Positions 1 to 7,691 of a stretch of 13,142 nucleotides of DNA are shown here, in pieces. The stretch lies in assembly GCA_034926225.1 (NCBI GenBank), contig JAYFRF010000018.1, forward strand, positions 1-13,142. The letters are read 5' to 3'. The notes under the pieces are model-generated. The model did not search any database and was not told where the DNA came from. It was given only the letters and a program-made list of their open reading frames with translations. Within the stretch, counting starts at the first letter, position 1, and the number at the start of each line of letters is the position of its first letter. A program made the position numbers and the translations under genes. The stretch comes from JAAZKA01 sp034926225. GTDB lineage: Bacteria > Bacillota > Clostridia > Oscillospirales > QAMX01.

Positions 1-1012
1 CAACACTTAAAACACCCAGCGTCAGCGTTTTTTTGGCGGCGCGCGCGGTTTTCTCCACAGTGCACAGCAAAATCTTGCTCCCGCTGGACGCATAGCAGGC
101 AAACTTCGGGGAGCCGTCCTCGCAAACACCTGTGGTTTGGATGGCGATGACGTCGTTTGCGATGATGTCCAGCTCTGCAAAGCGGCAAAGCGGCGTCATT
201 TCACCGGTATCGAGCGAAATGCCATATAATACACGGTCGTAGCCGTAGAGATCATACACGCCGTCGCCGCCCGCGATGCCGGAGAACGTACAGGGTAGCA
301 GCGTTTCCAGACGTCCCGCGCCGTCAATGCGGGACAGCTTCGTTCCCTTCGTATCGGACGCCAAAACGAGCATCGAGCCGTCGGACGCGCGGGCAAAGCC
401 TGAAAACCCCGCGCAGTCCAGCGAAAAACGCAGCTTCGCATCCGCGTCAAACGAAAAGATTTCCCCGGCGGTATACAGATAGTAATTGCCGTCCCCATCG
501 ACCGCACCGTAAGTACCGGTGCCGTCAAACGGCACGTCCCGCAAGTCTGCTTCGACTGTTACGCCGCCCTGCGCGTCTATCCGGCGCAGAACGTTTTCCT
601 CATAAAGATGCAGATCACTGTTCCAACGCTGCTCCACGAACCAGAGCGCGCCAGGCTCCCCCGGAATCGACGCGATCGCGTTGGCAACGGCGTTTTCTTG
701 GAATACATACGGATGCCGCTCAAAATAGCCGCCTTCCGCGGCAATGGAAGCAATAAACAGCGTATTTTTTCCGTTCTCATACCGCACCGCCGTCTGCCAG
801 AAACGTCCGTTGCCAGCGGCGGCGGTGCTGGACACGTTCAGCCAATCCGGCGTTGCGCCGTAGACGGCGGTATACCGCAGAGTGGTATTGCCGCCGATTG
901 ACAGCGCCGTTGTACCCGTAAGCCCCGCGATCTGCGAGGAATCCGAAGTGGGAGCGCAGGAGACAAGAAACAACAGGGCGAAAATCAGACAATAAATACG
1001 GAATACCCTCAT
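1..1012 (-). CDS. Propeller-type lipoprotein, probably fused to an ABC solute-binding domain (3' end outside window)
   Basis: An open frame of 337 codons runs off the left edge. It starts at an ATG at 1012 that overlaps the permease stop codon (ATGA), with an upstream AAAGGAGC ribosome binding site. The N-terminus is a lipoprotein signal: a few basic residues, a hydrophobic stretch and lipobox LVSC with Cys19, so the protein should be anchored outside the membrane. Residues of about 40-310 show repeated short strands and DG/DxD turns (such as DAQGG, VDGDGN and DGSML), which suggests a beta-propeller. It lacks the C-x4-C-x-H motif of the lipoproteins further right. The last visible residues, KKTLTLGVLSV, look like the first strand of a family 1 extracellular solute-binding domain; this is inference from memory of such fusions. 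Translational coupling to the ABC genes suggests it is the external partner of that transporter. Confidence 0.85.
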   Translation of the reverse strand, partial: MRVFRIYCLIFALLFLVSCAPTSDSSQIAGLTGTTALSIGGNTTLRYTAVYGATPDWLNVSSTAAAGNGRFWQTAVRYENGKNTLFIASIAAEGGYFERHPYVFQENAVANAIASIPGEPGALWFVEQRWNSDLHLYEENVLRRIDAQGGVTVEADLRDVPFDGTGTYGAVDGDGNYYLYTAGEIFSFDADAKLRFSLDCAGFSGFARASDGSMLVLASDTKGTKLSRIDGAGRLETLLPCTFSGIAGGDGVYDLYGYDRVLYGISLDTGEMTPLCRFAELDIIANDVIAIQTTGVCEDGSPKFACYASSGSKILLCTVEKTARAAKKTLTLGVLSV

Positions 1013-3402
1013 AACACGCTCCTTTCCCGATACAGCAACGCAATTCCGCCCCCGAGCGCCGCGAACACACCCGCAATGTACGCAAACGACCGCGCACCGA
1101 GGGTTACAACCGCCTGATATGGCGTGAAAGCCGCGACGGGAGACAGCGCCGCGAGGATGTCCACGCCGGCGGCGGACAGCAAAAATGGCAGGCCGAACAT
1201 GGCTGTCGCGAACAGAATGCCGAAGCTCGCCTTGCGCGTCCGCCGAGACAGCCACAGCGTCCATACGGACACCGCGAACGCCGCCAAAAGCTGCAAAAGT
1301 GAGGCGAACACAATGAGCGTGCCGATCGGCAGCCCGCCCCGCAAATTCCGGAACGCTTCTGTGTTGCGGGTGTCGCTGACAAACGATAGGCGGTACTTGA
1401 CTAAAAGCGTTGCAAACGGCGCGGCGTACAGGAAAGCCCAGATCAGCGCCGCCGCCGTCAGTGCCGCGATCAGCTTGCGGGAGATCAGCGGGTCTCTGCC
1501 GTTCGCCGTCGAGCGCAGCAGCGGGGTAAGCCCTCGTTCTCCATCTAGCGGAAAAATTTTCGCGCAGGCGAGAATGCACAGCAGCACGCACAGAAGCCCC
1601 CGCCAAAGGTCGCGGGTTTCATTGTCGAACCAGTAATCCGCCGAAATCGTGTCCACGATGGCGGGCGCAACACTCCCCGGCAAACTTAAAACTTCCGTGT
1701 ACTGGTCATAGAACGTCTCAAACCCCCGCGTGCGCTTCTCGGCGTAGCCCGACAGTTCGTTATAGGCCGTGCGATATTCGTCGGAGCCGGTTTTGCGGTA
1801 TACCTCAGACAGCGCCTCCAGACGCGCCGGTATGCTGTTGATGTATGCCGCTTCCGCTTCAATCTCGTCGATTTTCTCTTGTGTCAGCGGCCCCGACCAG
1901 TAATTCGCGTACAGCTTATACGCCGCTTCCTCCACGGTGGCGAGCTTCAGCGGCTCCGTATCCCACGCGAGCGCGGTTACAAGCAGCGCTGCTACAGGAT
2001 AGATCCACGCTTTCCCGGTTAAAAAGCATTTGCGCAGTTCGTGACGGGAAAGACCGACGGAGCCTGACAGCGGACGGGACCGTCGGCGGGAAGTAAACCA
2101 TACGCTGATGCGTCCGTAGAGCCGCATTGCAAAGTCGAAAGCTTTCCCGTTAGCCCAACACCTGCCACCATAGAACAGGCAAAACGGAAAAGCAAGCAGC
2201 CCCGCGGCGGTACATAAGATCATGCGGTTTAACGGAATCGAGAAAAAGTTGATGTTCAGATAAAGCCTATAGAAGCCGTATACGTCCCATGCGGAGAAGA
2301 TATTGACGAATTTCAGGAGATTCAGCCACGACGCGGCGTGAATGAATTGATAGCAGACGAAGCTTGCCGCCGCGTAGAGCCCGAGCGCCGTAAACGCCGA
2401 TTTTCCGCCACCGCATACCGCGAAAAAGAACGCTGAGATCGCCGCCGTCAGCACCGCCGCACCGAGCTTTGTCAGCCAGAGCAGGAAAAGATACCCACCG
2501 ACACTCATCGGAATGGTACAGTCTCGAAAGCTCGGGCAGGACTGTACGTATCTGGTAAGATCGCCGTAGCCGTACAGGATGCCGCCCAATAACAGTGTGC
2601 CCGCGTACAGCAGCGCAGAAAATCCTGCCGTCAGCGTCACAAGCGCCGCAAGCTTTGCGGCAGCCGTTTTGCCCCGCCCGCGGGACGTCGTGCGCACAAG
2701 ACGGGCAAGCCCCGTGTCGTACTCGTGCAAGAACAGGTATACGCAGAACAAAAAAATCGCCGCCGGGACGAGCAGATCGCCCGCGCGAAAGGACGATACC
2801 GCGACGATCCCGTTTTCGTATCCCGGCATGAGCGGCAAATCGGCCAGCGGCGCAAAGTCCTTTGGTGTTTTCTGGATGTTATTATTCGAAAAGCTGCCCT
2901 TTTTTGCGAAAATTGACGCTTGCAGCATCGTATCCGCGCGCGTCTGCATATCTTCGATGAACGAGCGGTACCCCGTGATATGCGCTAGCTCCCCCGACAC
3001 GATATGGACGGCGTAGGAGAGTCCGTCTCGCGCGACGCGGTCGGTCAGCAGGGGCGAATCGGCATATTTTTCGAGGACGCCGCCGCTTTCCGCAAGAAGC
3101 TCGTCGTACATCTCGCCGAAGAACTCGTTTTCTTCGCTGAGCTGCGCGTACAGGCTCAGCCTTCCGAGTGCCGACAGCTCCTCTGAAAGCGCTTCCAGCT
3201 CGGCATACGCCGCGTCCGGGTTTTTGTCCGCATATTTCACCTCCAGCGCGGCGATCTCGTCCCGCCGCTCGAAAAATCCCGCGTCGGTGCGCCATGACTG
3301 CACCGCAAACAGCGCGAGATTTGCGCACAGTATCCCCGCCAGCGCGAGCACTGCCGTGTGGCGCGACAGCACCTTATACAGCTCATACGCGTACAGCTTC
3401 AT
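1009..3402 (-). CDS. ABC-2-like permease, two half-transporters fused in one 797-aa chain
   Basis: The start is the ATG at 3402, whose ATGA overlaps the ATPase stop; the frame stays open further upstream, but that part is an out-of-frame reading of the ATPase gene. Hydrophobic segments fall in two matching sets. Each half has one N-terminal helix (about residues 15-35 and 466-480), a long hydrophilic outer region rich in Glu and Ala (about 36-205 and 481-595), then about five more helices (208-226, 250-275, 302-331, 334-354, 395-412; and 598-617, 643-668, 692-718, 727-752, 771-791). A related motif follows the second helix of each half: E-x(3)-GL-x-x-L-x-R-x-T-x(2)-GR near residues 227-243, and ERGLTPLLRSTANGR near 622-636. 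That points to an internal duplication. It should form the membrane channel for the adjacent ATPase. The substrate is unknown; export is more likely than import from the fold. No close family assignment is possible from the sequence alone. Confidence 0.85.
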   Translation of the reverse strand: MKLYAYELYKVLSRHTAVLALAGILCANLALFAVQSWRTDAGFFERRDEIAALEVKYADKNPDAAYAELEALSEELSALGRLSLYAQLSEENEFFGEMYDELLAESGGVLEKYADSPLLTDRVARDGLSYAVHIVSGELAHITGYRSFIEDMQTRADTMLQASIFAKKGSFSNNNIQKTPKDFAPLADLPLMPGYENGIVAVSSFRAGDLLVPAAIFLFCVYLFLHEYDTGLARLVRTTSRGRGKTAAAKLAALVTLTAGFSALLYAGTLLLGGILYGYGDLTRYVQSCPSFRDCTIPMSVGGYLFLLWLTKLGAAVLTAAISAFFFAVCGGGKSAFTALGLYAAASFVCYQFIHAASWLNLLKFVNIFSAWDVYGFYRLYLNINFFSIPLNRMILCTAAGLLAFPFCLFYGGRCWANGKAFDFAMRLYGRISVWFTSRRRSRPLSGSVGLSRHELRKCFLTGKAWIYPVAALLVTALAWDTEPLKLATVEEAAYKLYANYWSGPLTQEKIDEIEAEAAYINSIPARLEALSEVYRKTGSDEYRTAYNELSGYAEKRTRGFETFYDQYTEVLSLPGSVAPAIVDTISADYWFDNETRDLWRGLLCVLLCILACAKIFPLDGERGLTPLLRSTANGRDPLISRKLIAALTAAALIWAFLYAAPFATLLVKYRLSFVSDTRNTEAFRNLRGGLPIGTLIVFASLLQLLAAFAVSVWTLWLSRRTRKASFGILFATAMFGLPFLLSAAGVDILAALSPVAAFTPYQAVVTLGARSFAYIAGVFAALGGGIALLYRERSVL

Positions 3403-4280
3403 GTCGCGTCCCCGCTTCCGAAGTGGTACAGATACACGTCCTCGAGCGTCGGACGCACGGGCTTCGCGCCCTCCGGCGCGTCCATGCCGTCCGTCAGCAC
3501 AATGCGCGCTTCGATGCGGTTCTCCCCGGAAACCGCGAGGTTCGACACGGTGTAGCCCGACAGCTCGTGCACCTCCCCCGCCACGATGTCCAGCGTGAAG
3601 ACGCGTCCGTCGATCTCCCGAAGCAGCGAATGTGCGGGAGACGCGGCGAGTATCTTCCCTTTTTTGAGCAGTACGACGGTGCCCGCGATGCATTCGACGT
3701 CGGAGACGACATGCGTCGCGAGCAGGACGATCTTATCGTGGGCGATCTCGCTTAAAAAATTGCGGATGCGAATGCGCTCACGGGGGTCAAGACCGGCGGT
3801 CGGCTCGTCGAGAATGAGGATTTTGGGGTCGTCGAGCAAGGCCTGCGCGATGAGGACGCGCTGCTTCATGCCGCCGGAGAATGCGCCGAGTCTTTTATGC
3901 GCGTCGTCCCGGAGGTTGACGAGCCGCAGCAGCGTATCGATCTGCCGCGCGGCGTCGGGTTTTCGCATCCCCTTGAGCGCGGCCATATACCATAAAAACC
4001 GGTTCGCGGTGAAGTCATCGTACAGCCCCTGATGCTGCGGGCTGTAGCCGACAAGCCGGCGGTACTCAGCGCCGAGCTTGCGGATGTCCGTGCCGTCCCA
4101 TGCGACGCTGCCCGTGGTCGGCGTGAGGGTGTCCGTAATAATGTTCATCATCGTGCTCTTCCCGGAGCCGTTGGGGCCGAGGATACCGTATATGCCGGGG
4201 GTAAGCGTAAGCGTCACGTCGTCGAGCGCCGGACGGGACGCGCGGGGGTAGGTATGCGTGAGGTTAGTGAGCGTGAGCAT
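3399..4280 (-). CDS. ABC transporter ATP-binding protein, 293 aa, intact
   Basis: All catalytic motifs are present. Walker A is GPNGSGKS (residues 35-42), the Q-loop is in SPQHQ (Gln82), the signature is SGGMKQR (about 135-141), Walker B is LILDEP (155-160), followed by D-loop AGLD, and the switch histidine is His190 in ATHVV. The C-terminal 90 residues, ending PTLEDVYLYHF, are typical of ATPases that pair with ABC-2 permeases in export or bacteriocin-resistance systems. The start is the ATG at 4280 behind GGAAAGGAAGC; an upstream in-frame ATG at 4304 has no comparable site and would add eight residues. It lies 28 nt after the interrupted lipoprotein gene and overlaps the permease by ATGA, so the three are probably one transcript. 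Two decayed copies of this gene lie at 7315-7659 and 9525-9853. An 8-base direct repeat within it (3883-3890 and 4069-4076) marks the ends of the deletion those copies share. Confidence 0.95.
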   Translation of the reverse strand: MLTLTNLTHTYPRASRPALDDVTLTLTPGIYGILGPNGSGKSTMMNIITDTLTPTTGSVAWDGTDIRKLGAEYRRLVGYSPQHQGLYDDFTANRFLWYMAALKGMRKPDAARQIDTLLRLVNLRDDAHKRLGAFSGGMKQRVLIAQALLDDPKILILDEPTAGLDPRERIRIRNFLSEIAHDKIVLLATHVVSDVECIAGTVVLLKKGKILAASPAHSLLREIDGRVFTLDIVAGEVHELSGYTVSNLAVSGENRIEARIVLTDGMDAPEGAKPVRPTLEDVYLYHFGSGDAT

Positions 4281-4308
4281 AGGCAGCTTCCTTTCCGGGA
4301 ACACGAAA

Positions 4309-5517
4309 CTAATCCCGCAGATAGCTCATAAACTGCACCGGCGTAATGTTTCCGGTGCCGATTTCGGATTTTGGAAAATAATACAGATATTCACTGGCGG
4401 AACCTGAAATAAGGGCGGCCAGAATGACCTTATCCCCGGCGGTCGGGAACATCTCGATCAGCCCGACGGCGGCATCCGGTAAATCCGGCAGAACGTCCAG
4501 CGCCAGACGATCCGAAACGGTACCGTCCGGGTTTAAAATGATCAATTCGGATGCTCCGGGCGAAGTATCATATGTAAGCTGCGGAAAGATAAACTTTACC
4601 CAATACAAGCGCTGTCCGTCCGACGCGGCATTGCCATAGTCCTCGTAAAACAACCGCATATCGGTACCGTCCAGATTACAGGAATAAAGACGCTTATACA
4701 TACCACCGTCAGGTGCGGACGCGTCGATCTGCGTGATATACATTTTACCATCCACAAAGGTCGTTTCATTGCAATACCAACCTTCTTCAAACGGTTCGAT
4801 TTCGAGCACTTCTCCTGTTGTAAGGTCGATGCGCCGTACGCCTTAATCCAATTTCTCCCATGTATCACGATCTTCCCGTGTGAATGTAAAATAGAGATAA
4901 TCACCGTACACGGTTATATTACTGGCACCCTCGTTTGGCTCCAATGTATACAGCGCTTTCAGTTCCGGCGAGCTGCTTTCCACATCCAATACATGAATTT
5001 CCGTAGTTTTAATCATGTTCTCATCATAACCGCTCATAAACAGGTAGAGTTGCCCGCGGTGCAGGATCTCGTTTTGTATGAACTCTCCTGAGTGAAATCT
5101 GTAAAGCGTTTTTCGATTGGTTCCATCCGGATCTGCCCGAATGACTTCCTTCGCTGGCCCATCCACGGCTATAAGCAGATATAAGTTGTTTTTATACAGA
5201 TTAAACTGCATGTCAGGCGAAGTGCATGTGAAGAAAGCGTTGCATAGTCTGCGCTTTTGAATATCCGGCTCGTCTGCATGCAAACAGTTTGGTTTATTAC
5301 AGAGATAAACCGGTTTCATCGTTTTTTTGTCGATATAAAACATAGTATTCGTTATTCCGCAATAATAACCGCCGTCACTCTCCTGCATTGTAAACTGGTT
5401 AAACGCGAAATTCATTTGGTATTGAAATTCGGTTGTATTTCCGGGGCTGTCAGACGGAGCGCACCCTGATATAATGAATAAAAAGACGAAAACGAGCGGT
5501 AAACAGGCATTTCTCAT
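4309..5517 (-). pseudogene. Propeller lipoprotein interrupted by one in-frame TAA
   Basis: The ATG at 5517 follows GGGGGGAGAACC. The protein begins with a lipoprotein signal (lipobox ISGC, Cys19) and carries the family motif LCNKPNCLH with Cys73, Cys78, His80 and Cys92. The blade motif DGTNRKTL and the conserved LHRGQLYL segment follow. After 224 codons, just behind WEKLD, a TAA (4845-4843) stops the frame. The same frame then continues without any shift for 177 codons (GVRRIDLTTGEVLEIE...) to the usual family C-terminus, YYFPKSEIGTG...MSYLRD. Without the stop the product would be about 402 aa, matching its relatives (364-404 aa). It is either a recent nonsense mutation, a sequencing error or a read-through site. 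A GTG at 4809 could restart translation of the second half, but there is no signal peptide there. A terminator hairpin lies directly upstream, and the intact ABC genes follow. Confidence 0.85.
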
Positions 5518-5532
5518 CGGTTCTCCCCCCGT

Positions 5533-5576
5533 AAAAACAGGGGACGTGCCATACGGCGGTATCGCGCGTCCCCTGT
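5533..5576 (-). terminator. Intrinsic terminator between small-protein remnant and lipoprotein gene
   Basis: A perfect 10-bp stem (ACAGGGGACG at 5576-5567 paired with CGTCCCCTGT at 5546-5537, minus strand) encloses a 20-nt loop and is followed by a run of five T. It sits only 16 bases upstream of the lipoprotein start at 5517, so it should limit read-through from the upstream gene into the lipoprotein and ABC genes. Confidence 0.7.
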
Positions 5577-5636
5577 AAAGGCGTGATAGGTTACACAATC
5601 ACTATGATTACTTTTTTGTTAAATCAGAGATGGTTG

Positions 5637-5858
5637 TTATGTTGAAAAATAGGCCGATTCACCCGCTACTAAGGTACCGTCAACATAATGGTAGCTTACA
5701 GCCGATACGACAATTGAAACAGGGCATGAACAACTCGTACTTACATTGTACGCCGCGTTATACAAGGAGTTGCTAGTGCTTCTAGTACCGCCACCGAGTC
5801 CTATCGTATAGTTGATTTCCTATTCCACACCCAGATACAACGGCCCATATCCATATCC
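5637..5858 (-). pseudogene. C-terminal remnant of a small secreted protein (NAAYxVS family)
   Basis: The frame ending at TAA 5637 holds 60 codons after an internal TAG. It reads EINYTIGLGGGTRSTSN, then SLYNAAYNVSTSCSCPVS, and ends AGESAYFST. The piece before the TAG (GYGYGPLYLGVE) resembles the GEYGYTVT segment of the intact protein at 8849-9298. The shared core is NAAYxVS. There is no start codon with a ribosome binding site and no signal peptide, and the remnant begins directly after the upstream lipoprotein stop codon. About the first half of the gene is therefore missing. Unlike the intact copy, it has a C-x-C pair. It is followed by the terminator at 5533-5576, matching the order secreted protein - hairpin - lipoprotein seen elsewhere in the array. 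Confidence 0.6.
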
Positions 5859-5860
5859 TG

Positions 5861-7006
5861 TTACTCATCTGCCAGCACTGGTTTAGGATGAATGCTTCCC
5901 GTCTCGATCTCCGTACGATCGAAGCGGTACAGCGTCGGATGCTCCTCACAGGAGAGCATTGCCCAGAAAAACAGTTGTTCGCGGCAACTGCAATATAAGT
6001 TTGCATACCGCGGTGTCTCGCCGAAGATTTCCGACATGGGAAACGTCCGATAAAGCGCACCTGTCTGATCGTAAACCGTCAGCGCTTCATCGCAGAGACC
6101 GTATAGATAGGTGTCATCGCAAGACAGATCCATCGCGGAAATGTTGCTGAGGCGGCAGGAACCGCCGAAGTCCGGATCGCAGCGATAAAGCTGAACCTCA
6201 GTTACCGTGTCATAAAGGTTCTGCGCATCCCGAAGCGTATAGAAAATGGATCCTCCCTGCGGCATGAACCGGCTGACGCTCATCCCTTCTGGCAAGGGCA
6301 GCGAGGAAAGCGCTCCCGTTTTGATATCGGTGCGATGGATGGTTATGACAGGCGACGCGGAGGTCGTGCTGTAGTCCGTCAGATAAATTGCGTCGCCATA
6401 TGCCATCACTTGCGTGATGCCGCTGAGCGTTTCCTCCGTTTTTGCGCTATACAATACCTGCCCGCCCTTTGAAAGCGCGTCCAGCGGATATGCCAGAAGG
6501 ACGGACAGCCCATGTTGCGCCTCATCGTAGCTGTTTTTCAGAATATAAAACGTGCCGCGATGCAGCAGAGGATCGGTATAGGACGCGCCGCCCTCCAGTG
6601 TAAGCAGCGTCTCCCGGGAAGTGCCGTCTTTTGAAACCCGATACAAAGACGGAGTCGTATTTTCCATTGACCGTGCGAAGACATACAGATACTCCCCCGC
6701 ATACATGACGCCCGTTTCCAAGTTATAATAGGGGAAGAATGCCTGACAGTCTTCCCCGTTATGCAGACAATTTGGCTGGCTGCATACAGCAAAAGCGTCT
6801 ATCGAATTGCCGTCCAGATAGTAGAGGATATTGTTGGGCATGGAGTAATAATAATACCCGTCCTCCGATTCGGTCAGCAGCGGGCAGTTCCAATTGGTAT
6901 GCCAGTAATACTGATCGTCGCAGTCCGACAGGATGGCATACGGATTTGCGGAGCAGGCAGAGAGCAGGTACATGAATACAATAAGCGAAAGGGAGCGCTT
7001 TTTCAT
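5861..7006 (-). CDS. Propeller lipoprotein, 381 aa
   Basis: The ATG at 7006 follows AAAAAGGAGATATC. The signal peptide MKKRSLSLIVFMYLLSAC ends in lipobox LSAC (Cys18), so the mature protein is lipid-anchored outside the cell. The family Cys-His motif is present as VCSQPNCLH (Cys75, Cys80, His82, Cys87, the shortest spacing in the window). Further family marks are the blade motif VSKDGTSRETL, the LHRGTFYI segment and the end LYRFDRTEIETGSI. Alternating short strands with LYxxD and YxxYL repeats suggest a six- or seven-bladed propeller. Its 5' neighbour is a small secreted protein gene reduced to a few codons plus a hairpin, so transcription should come from the operator-bearing promoter at 7259-7287. 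The role is unknown; it could be an extracytoplasmic sensor, receptor or immunity protein. Confidence 0.9.
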   Translation of the reverse strand: MKKRSLSLIVFMYLLSACSANPYAILSDCDDQYYWHTNWNCPLLTESEDGYYYYSMPNNILYYLDGNSIDAFAVCSQPNCLHNGEDCQAFFPYYNLETGVMYAGEYLYVFARSMENTTPSLYRVSKDGTSRETLLTLEGGASYTDPLLHRGTFYILKNSYDEAQHGLSVLLAYPLDALSKGGQVLYSAKTEETLSGITQVMAYGDAIYLTDYSTTSASPVITIHRTDIKTGALSSLPLPEGMSVSRFMPQGGSIFYTLRDAQNLYDTVTEVQLYRCDPDFGGSCRLSNISAMDLSCDDTYLYGLCDEALTVYDQTGALYRTFPMSEIFGETPRYANLYCSCREQLFFWAMLSCEEHPTLYRFDRTEIETGSIHPKPVLADE

Positions 7007-7030
7007 ACGATGATATCTCCTTTTTGAGCG

Positions 7031-7066
7031 GAAGCCGAAACGAAAAATGCATTTCGCTTCGGCTTC
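7031..7066 (-). other. RNA hairpin between deleted secreted-protein gene and lipoprotein
   Basis: The stem pairs GAAGCCGAA (7031-7039) with TTCGGCTTC (7058-7066), then one mismatch, then CGAAA (7041-7045) with TTTCG (7052-7056), around a 6-nt loop. No T-run follows on the minus strand, so it is more likely a transcript-stabilising or processing hairpin, or a weak terminator, than a strong stop. It lies where the other array copies have a hairpin. Confidence 0.55.
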
Positions 7067-7067
7067 T

Positions 7068-7091
7068 GCGCAGCATACGTTTCTTTTTCAT
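7068..7091 (-). pseudogene. 5' stub of a small secreted protein gene
   Basis: The promoter, leader, ribosome binding site (AAAGGAGCTTCTC) and first codons ATG AAA AAG AAA CGT A match the intact gene starting at 9298. Homology stops there and the downstream hairpin begins at once. The whole signal peptide and mature region are gone. Reading on gives MKKKRMLRRSRSE followed by translated hairpin sequence that runs out of frame into the next lipoprotein gene, which is very unlikely to be functional. Confidence 0.65.
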
Positions 7092-7243
7092 GAGAAGCTC
7101 CTTTCAAAAAAGTCATCGAATCCATGTTTCGAACTGTGCGGAAAAACGAGTCAATCCTTGCCCATGGGACTCACCGCCTTTAGCCTGTCCGATGTGATAC
7201 GACAAGCTTGGAATACCTCAAAACAGCACATTCACTTTCACTT
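7092..7243 (-). other. Conserved untranslated leader, copy 2
   Basis: This stretch of about 150 nt between the promoter-operator and the MKKKR start is clearly homologous to 9299-9453, with small insertions and deletions. Shared blocks include GCGGTGAGTCC, AAGGATTGACTCGTTT and GTTCGAAACATGGATT. A short GAGTC/GACTC pairing is possible in both. It contains no convincing gene and no riboswitch class that I recognise. Confidence 0.5.
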
Positions 7244-7255
7244 TTGACCGGTCTA
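7244..7255. promoter_or_regulatory. Palindromic operator, copy 2 (one mismatch)
   Basis: TTGACCGGTCTA contains the perfect core GACCGGTC and differs by one base from the perfect 12-bp palindrome at 9454-9465. It lies just downstream of the -10 box, over the expected transcription start, a classic repressor position. The shape resembles operators of TetR-family repressors of the LmrA/QdoR type; this rests on recalled consensus only. Confidence 0.55.
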
Positions 7256-7258
7256 CTT

Positions 7259-7287
7259 AATATAACAATTTATTTTCGTAGATGTAA
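7259..7287 (-). promoter_or_regulatory. Predicted sigma-A-type promoter, copy 2
   Basis: TTACAT (7287-7282) and TATATT (7264-7259) are separated by exactly 17 nt. The same arrangement recurs in the second copy at 9469-9497. It would drive the stub at 7091 and the lipoprotein at 7006-5861. Confidence 0.6.
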
Positions 7288-7314
7288 CAGAATTTGTGTT
7301 TTTTGTGAAAAATT

Positions 7315-7659
7315 TTTGCTTATGGCTTGGTGGACGGATGCGTTCGCGGAGGTCAAGCCCGGCGTTTGGCTCGTCGAGAACGAGAATTTTCGGGTCGTCC
7401 AGAAGCGCATCCACTATAAGGCCGCGCTGCTTCATGCCTCCGGAGAACGCGTGGAACTGGATATCCGTGTTGTTCCACGCGACGTCGCCCGCCGTCGGCT
7501 TGAGGGTGTCCGTGATAATATTATTCATAATACTCTTACCGGAGCCGTTCGGGCTAAGGATGCCGTACACGCAGGAGGTAAGCGTAGCGTCACGTCATCG
7601 AGCGACGGGTGGGACGCGCGGGGGTAGAGATGGGTGAAGTGGGCGAGTGTGAGAAGTAT
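7315..7659 (-). pseudogene. Decayed ABC ATPase, copy 2
   Basis: It matches the start of the intact ATPase at 4280. A ribosome binding site (AAAGGAGGCC) precedes ATA at 7659 where ATG would be expected. The first 24 codons (LLTLAHFTHLYPRASHPSLD...) are in one frame, then a lost base near 7585 shifts to the frame YGILSPNGSGKSIMNN. Walker A, a signature (FSGGMKQRG) and Walker B (LVLDEP) can be read. The 62 residues between TDI(R/Q) and AFSGG, including the Q-loop, are deleted, and the C-terminal third with the switch histidine is missing. It cannot work as an ATPase. The gene remnant passes directly into the promoter at 7259-7287, so that promoter is fused to the broken end. Confidence 0.85.
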
Positions 7660-7691
7660 GAAGGGCCTCCTTTCGGGAGATGCGAGACAAG

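Larger units (their letters stand above)
7076..7680 (-). repeat. Diverged direct repeat unit, copy 2 (decayed ATPase, promoter, leader, MKKKR start)
   Basis: This block aligns along its length with 9283-9875 in the same orientation. It includes the ATPase remnant, the -35/-10 boxes, the operator, the leader and the first codons of the secreted-protein gene. Homology ends sharply after AAACGTA. The pair shows that the module was duplicated as one unit after the ATPase was already broken. Confidence 0.75.

Noticed and set aside
3168..3755. Long plus-strand open frames over the ATPase and permease genes, including one of 195 codons
   Set aside because: They are antisense to clear conserved genes in GC-rich sequence and have no protein features.
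5307..5316. Palindrome AAACCGGTTT
   Set aside because: It lies inside lipoprotein coding sequence, without promoter boxes, and lacks the TAGA/TCTA flanks of the operator.
7253..7570. A 105-codon frame with Walker A, signature and Walker B that could be called a mini ABC ATPase
   Set aside because: It lacks the Q-loop and the switch histidine, its own N-terminal part is in another frame, and the end is translated promoter sequence. It is a pseudogene.
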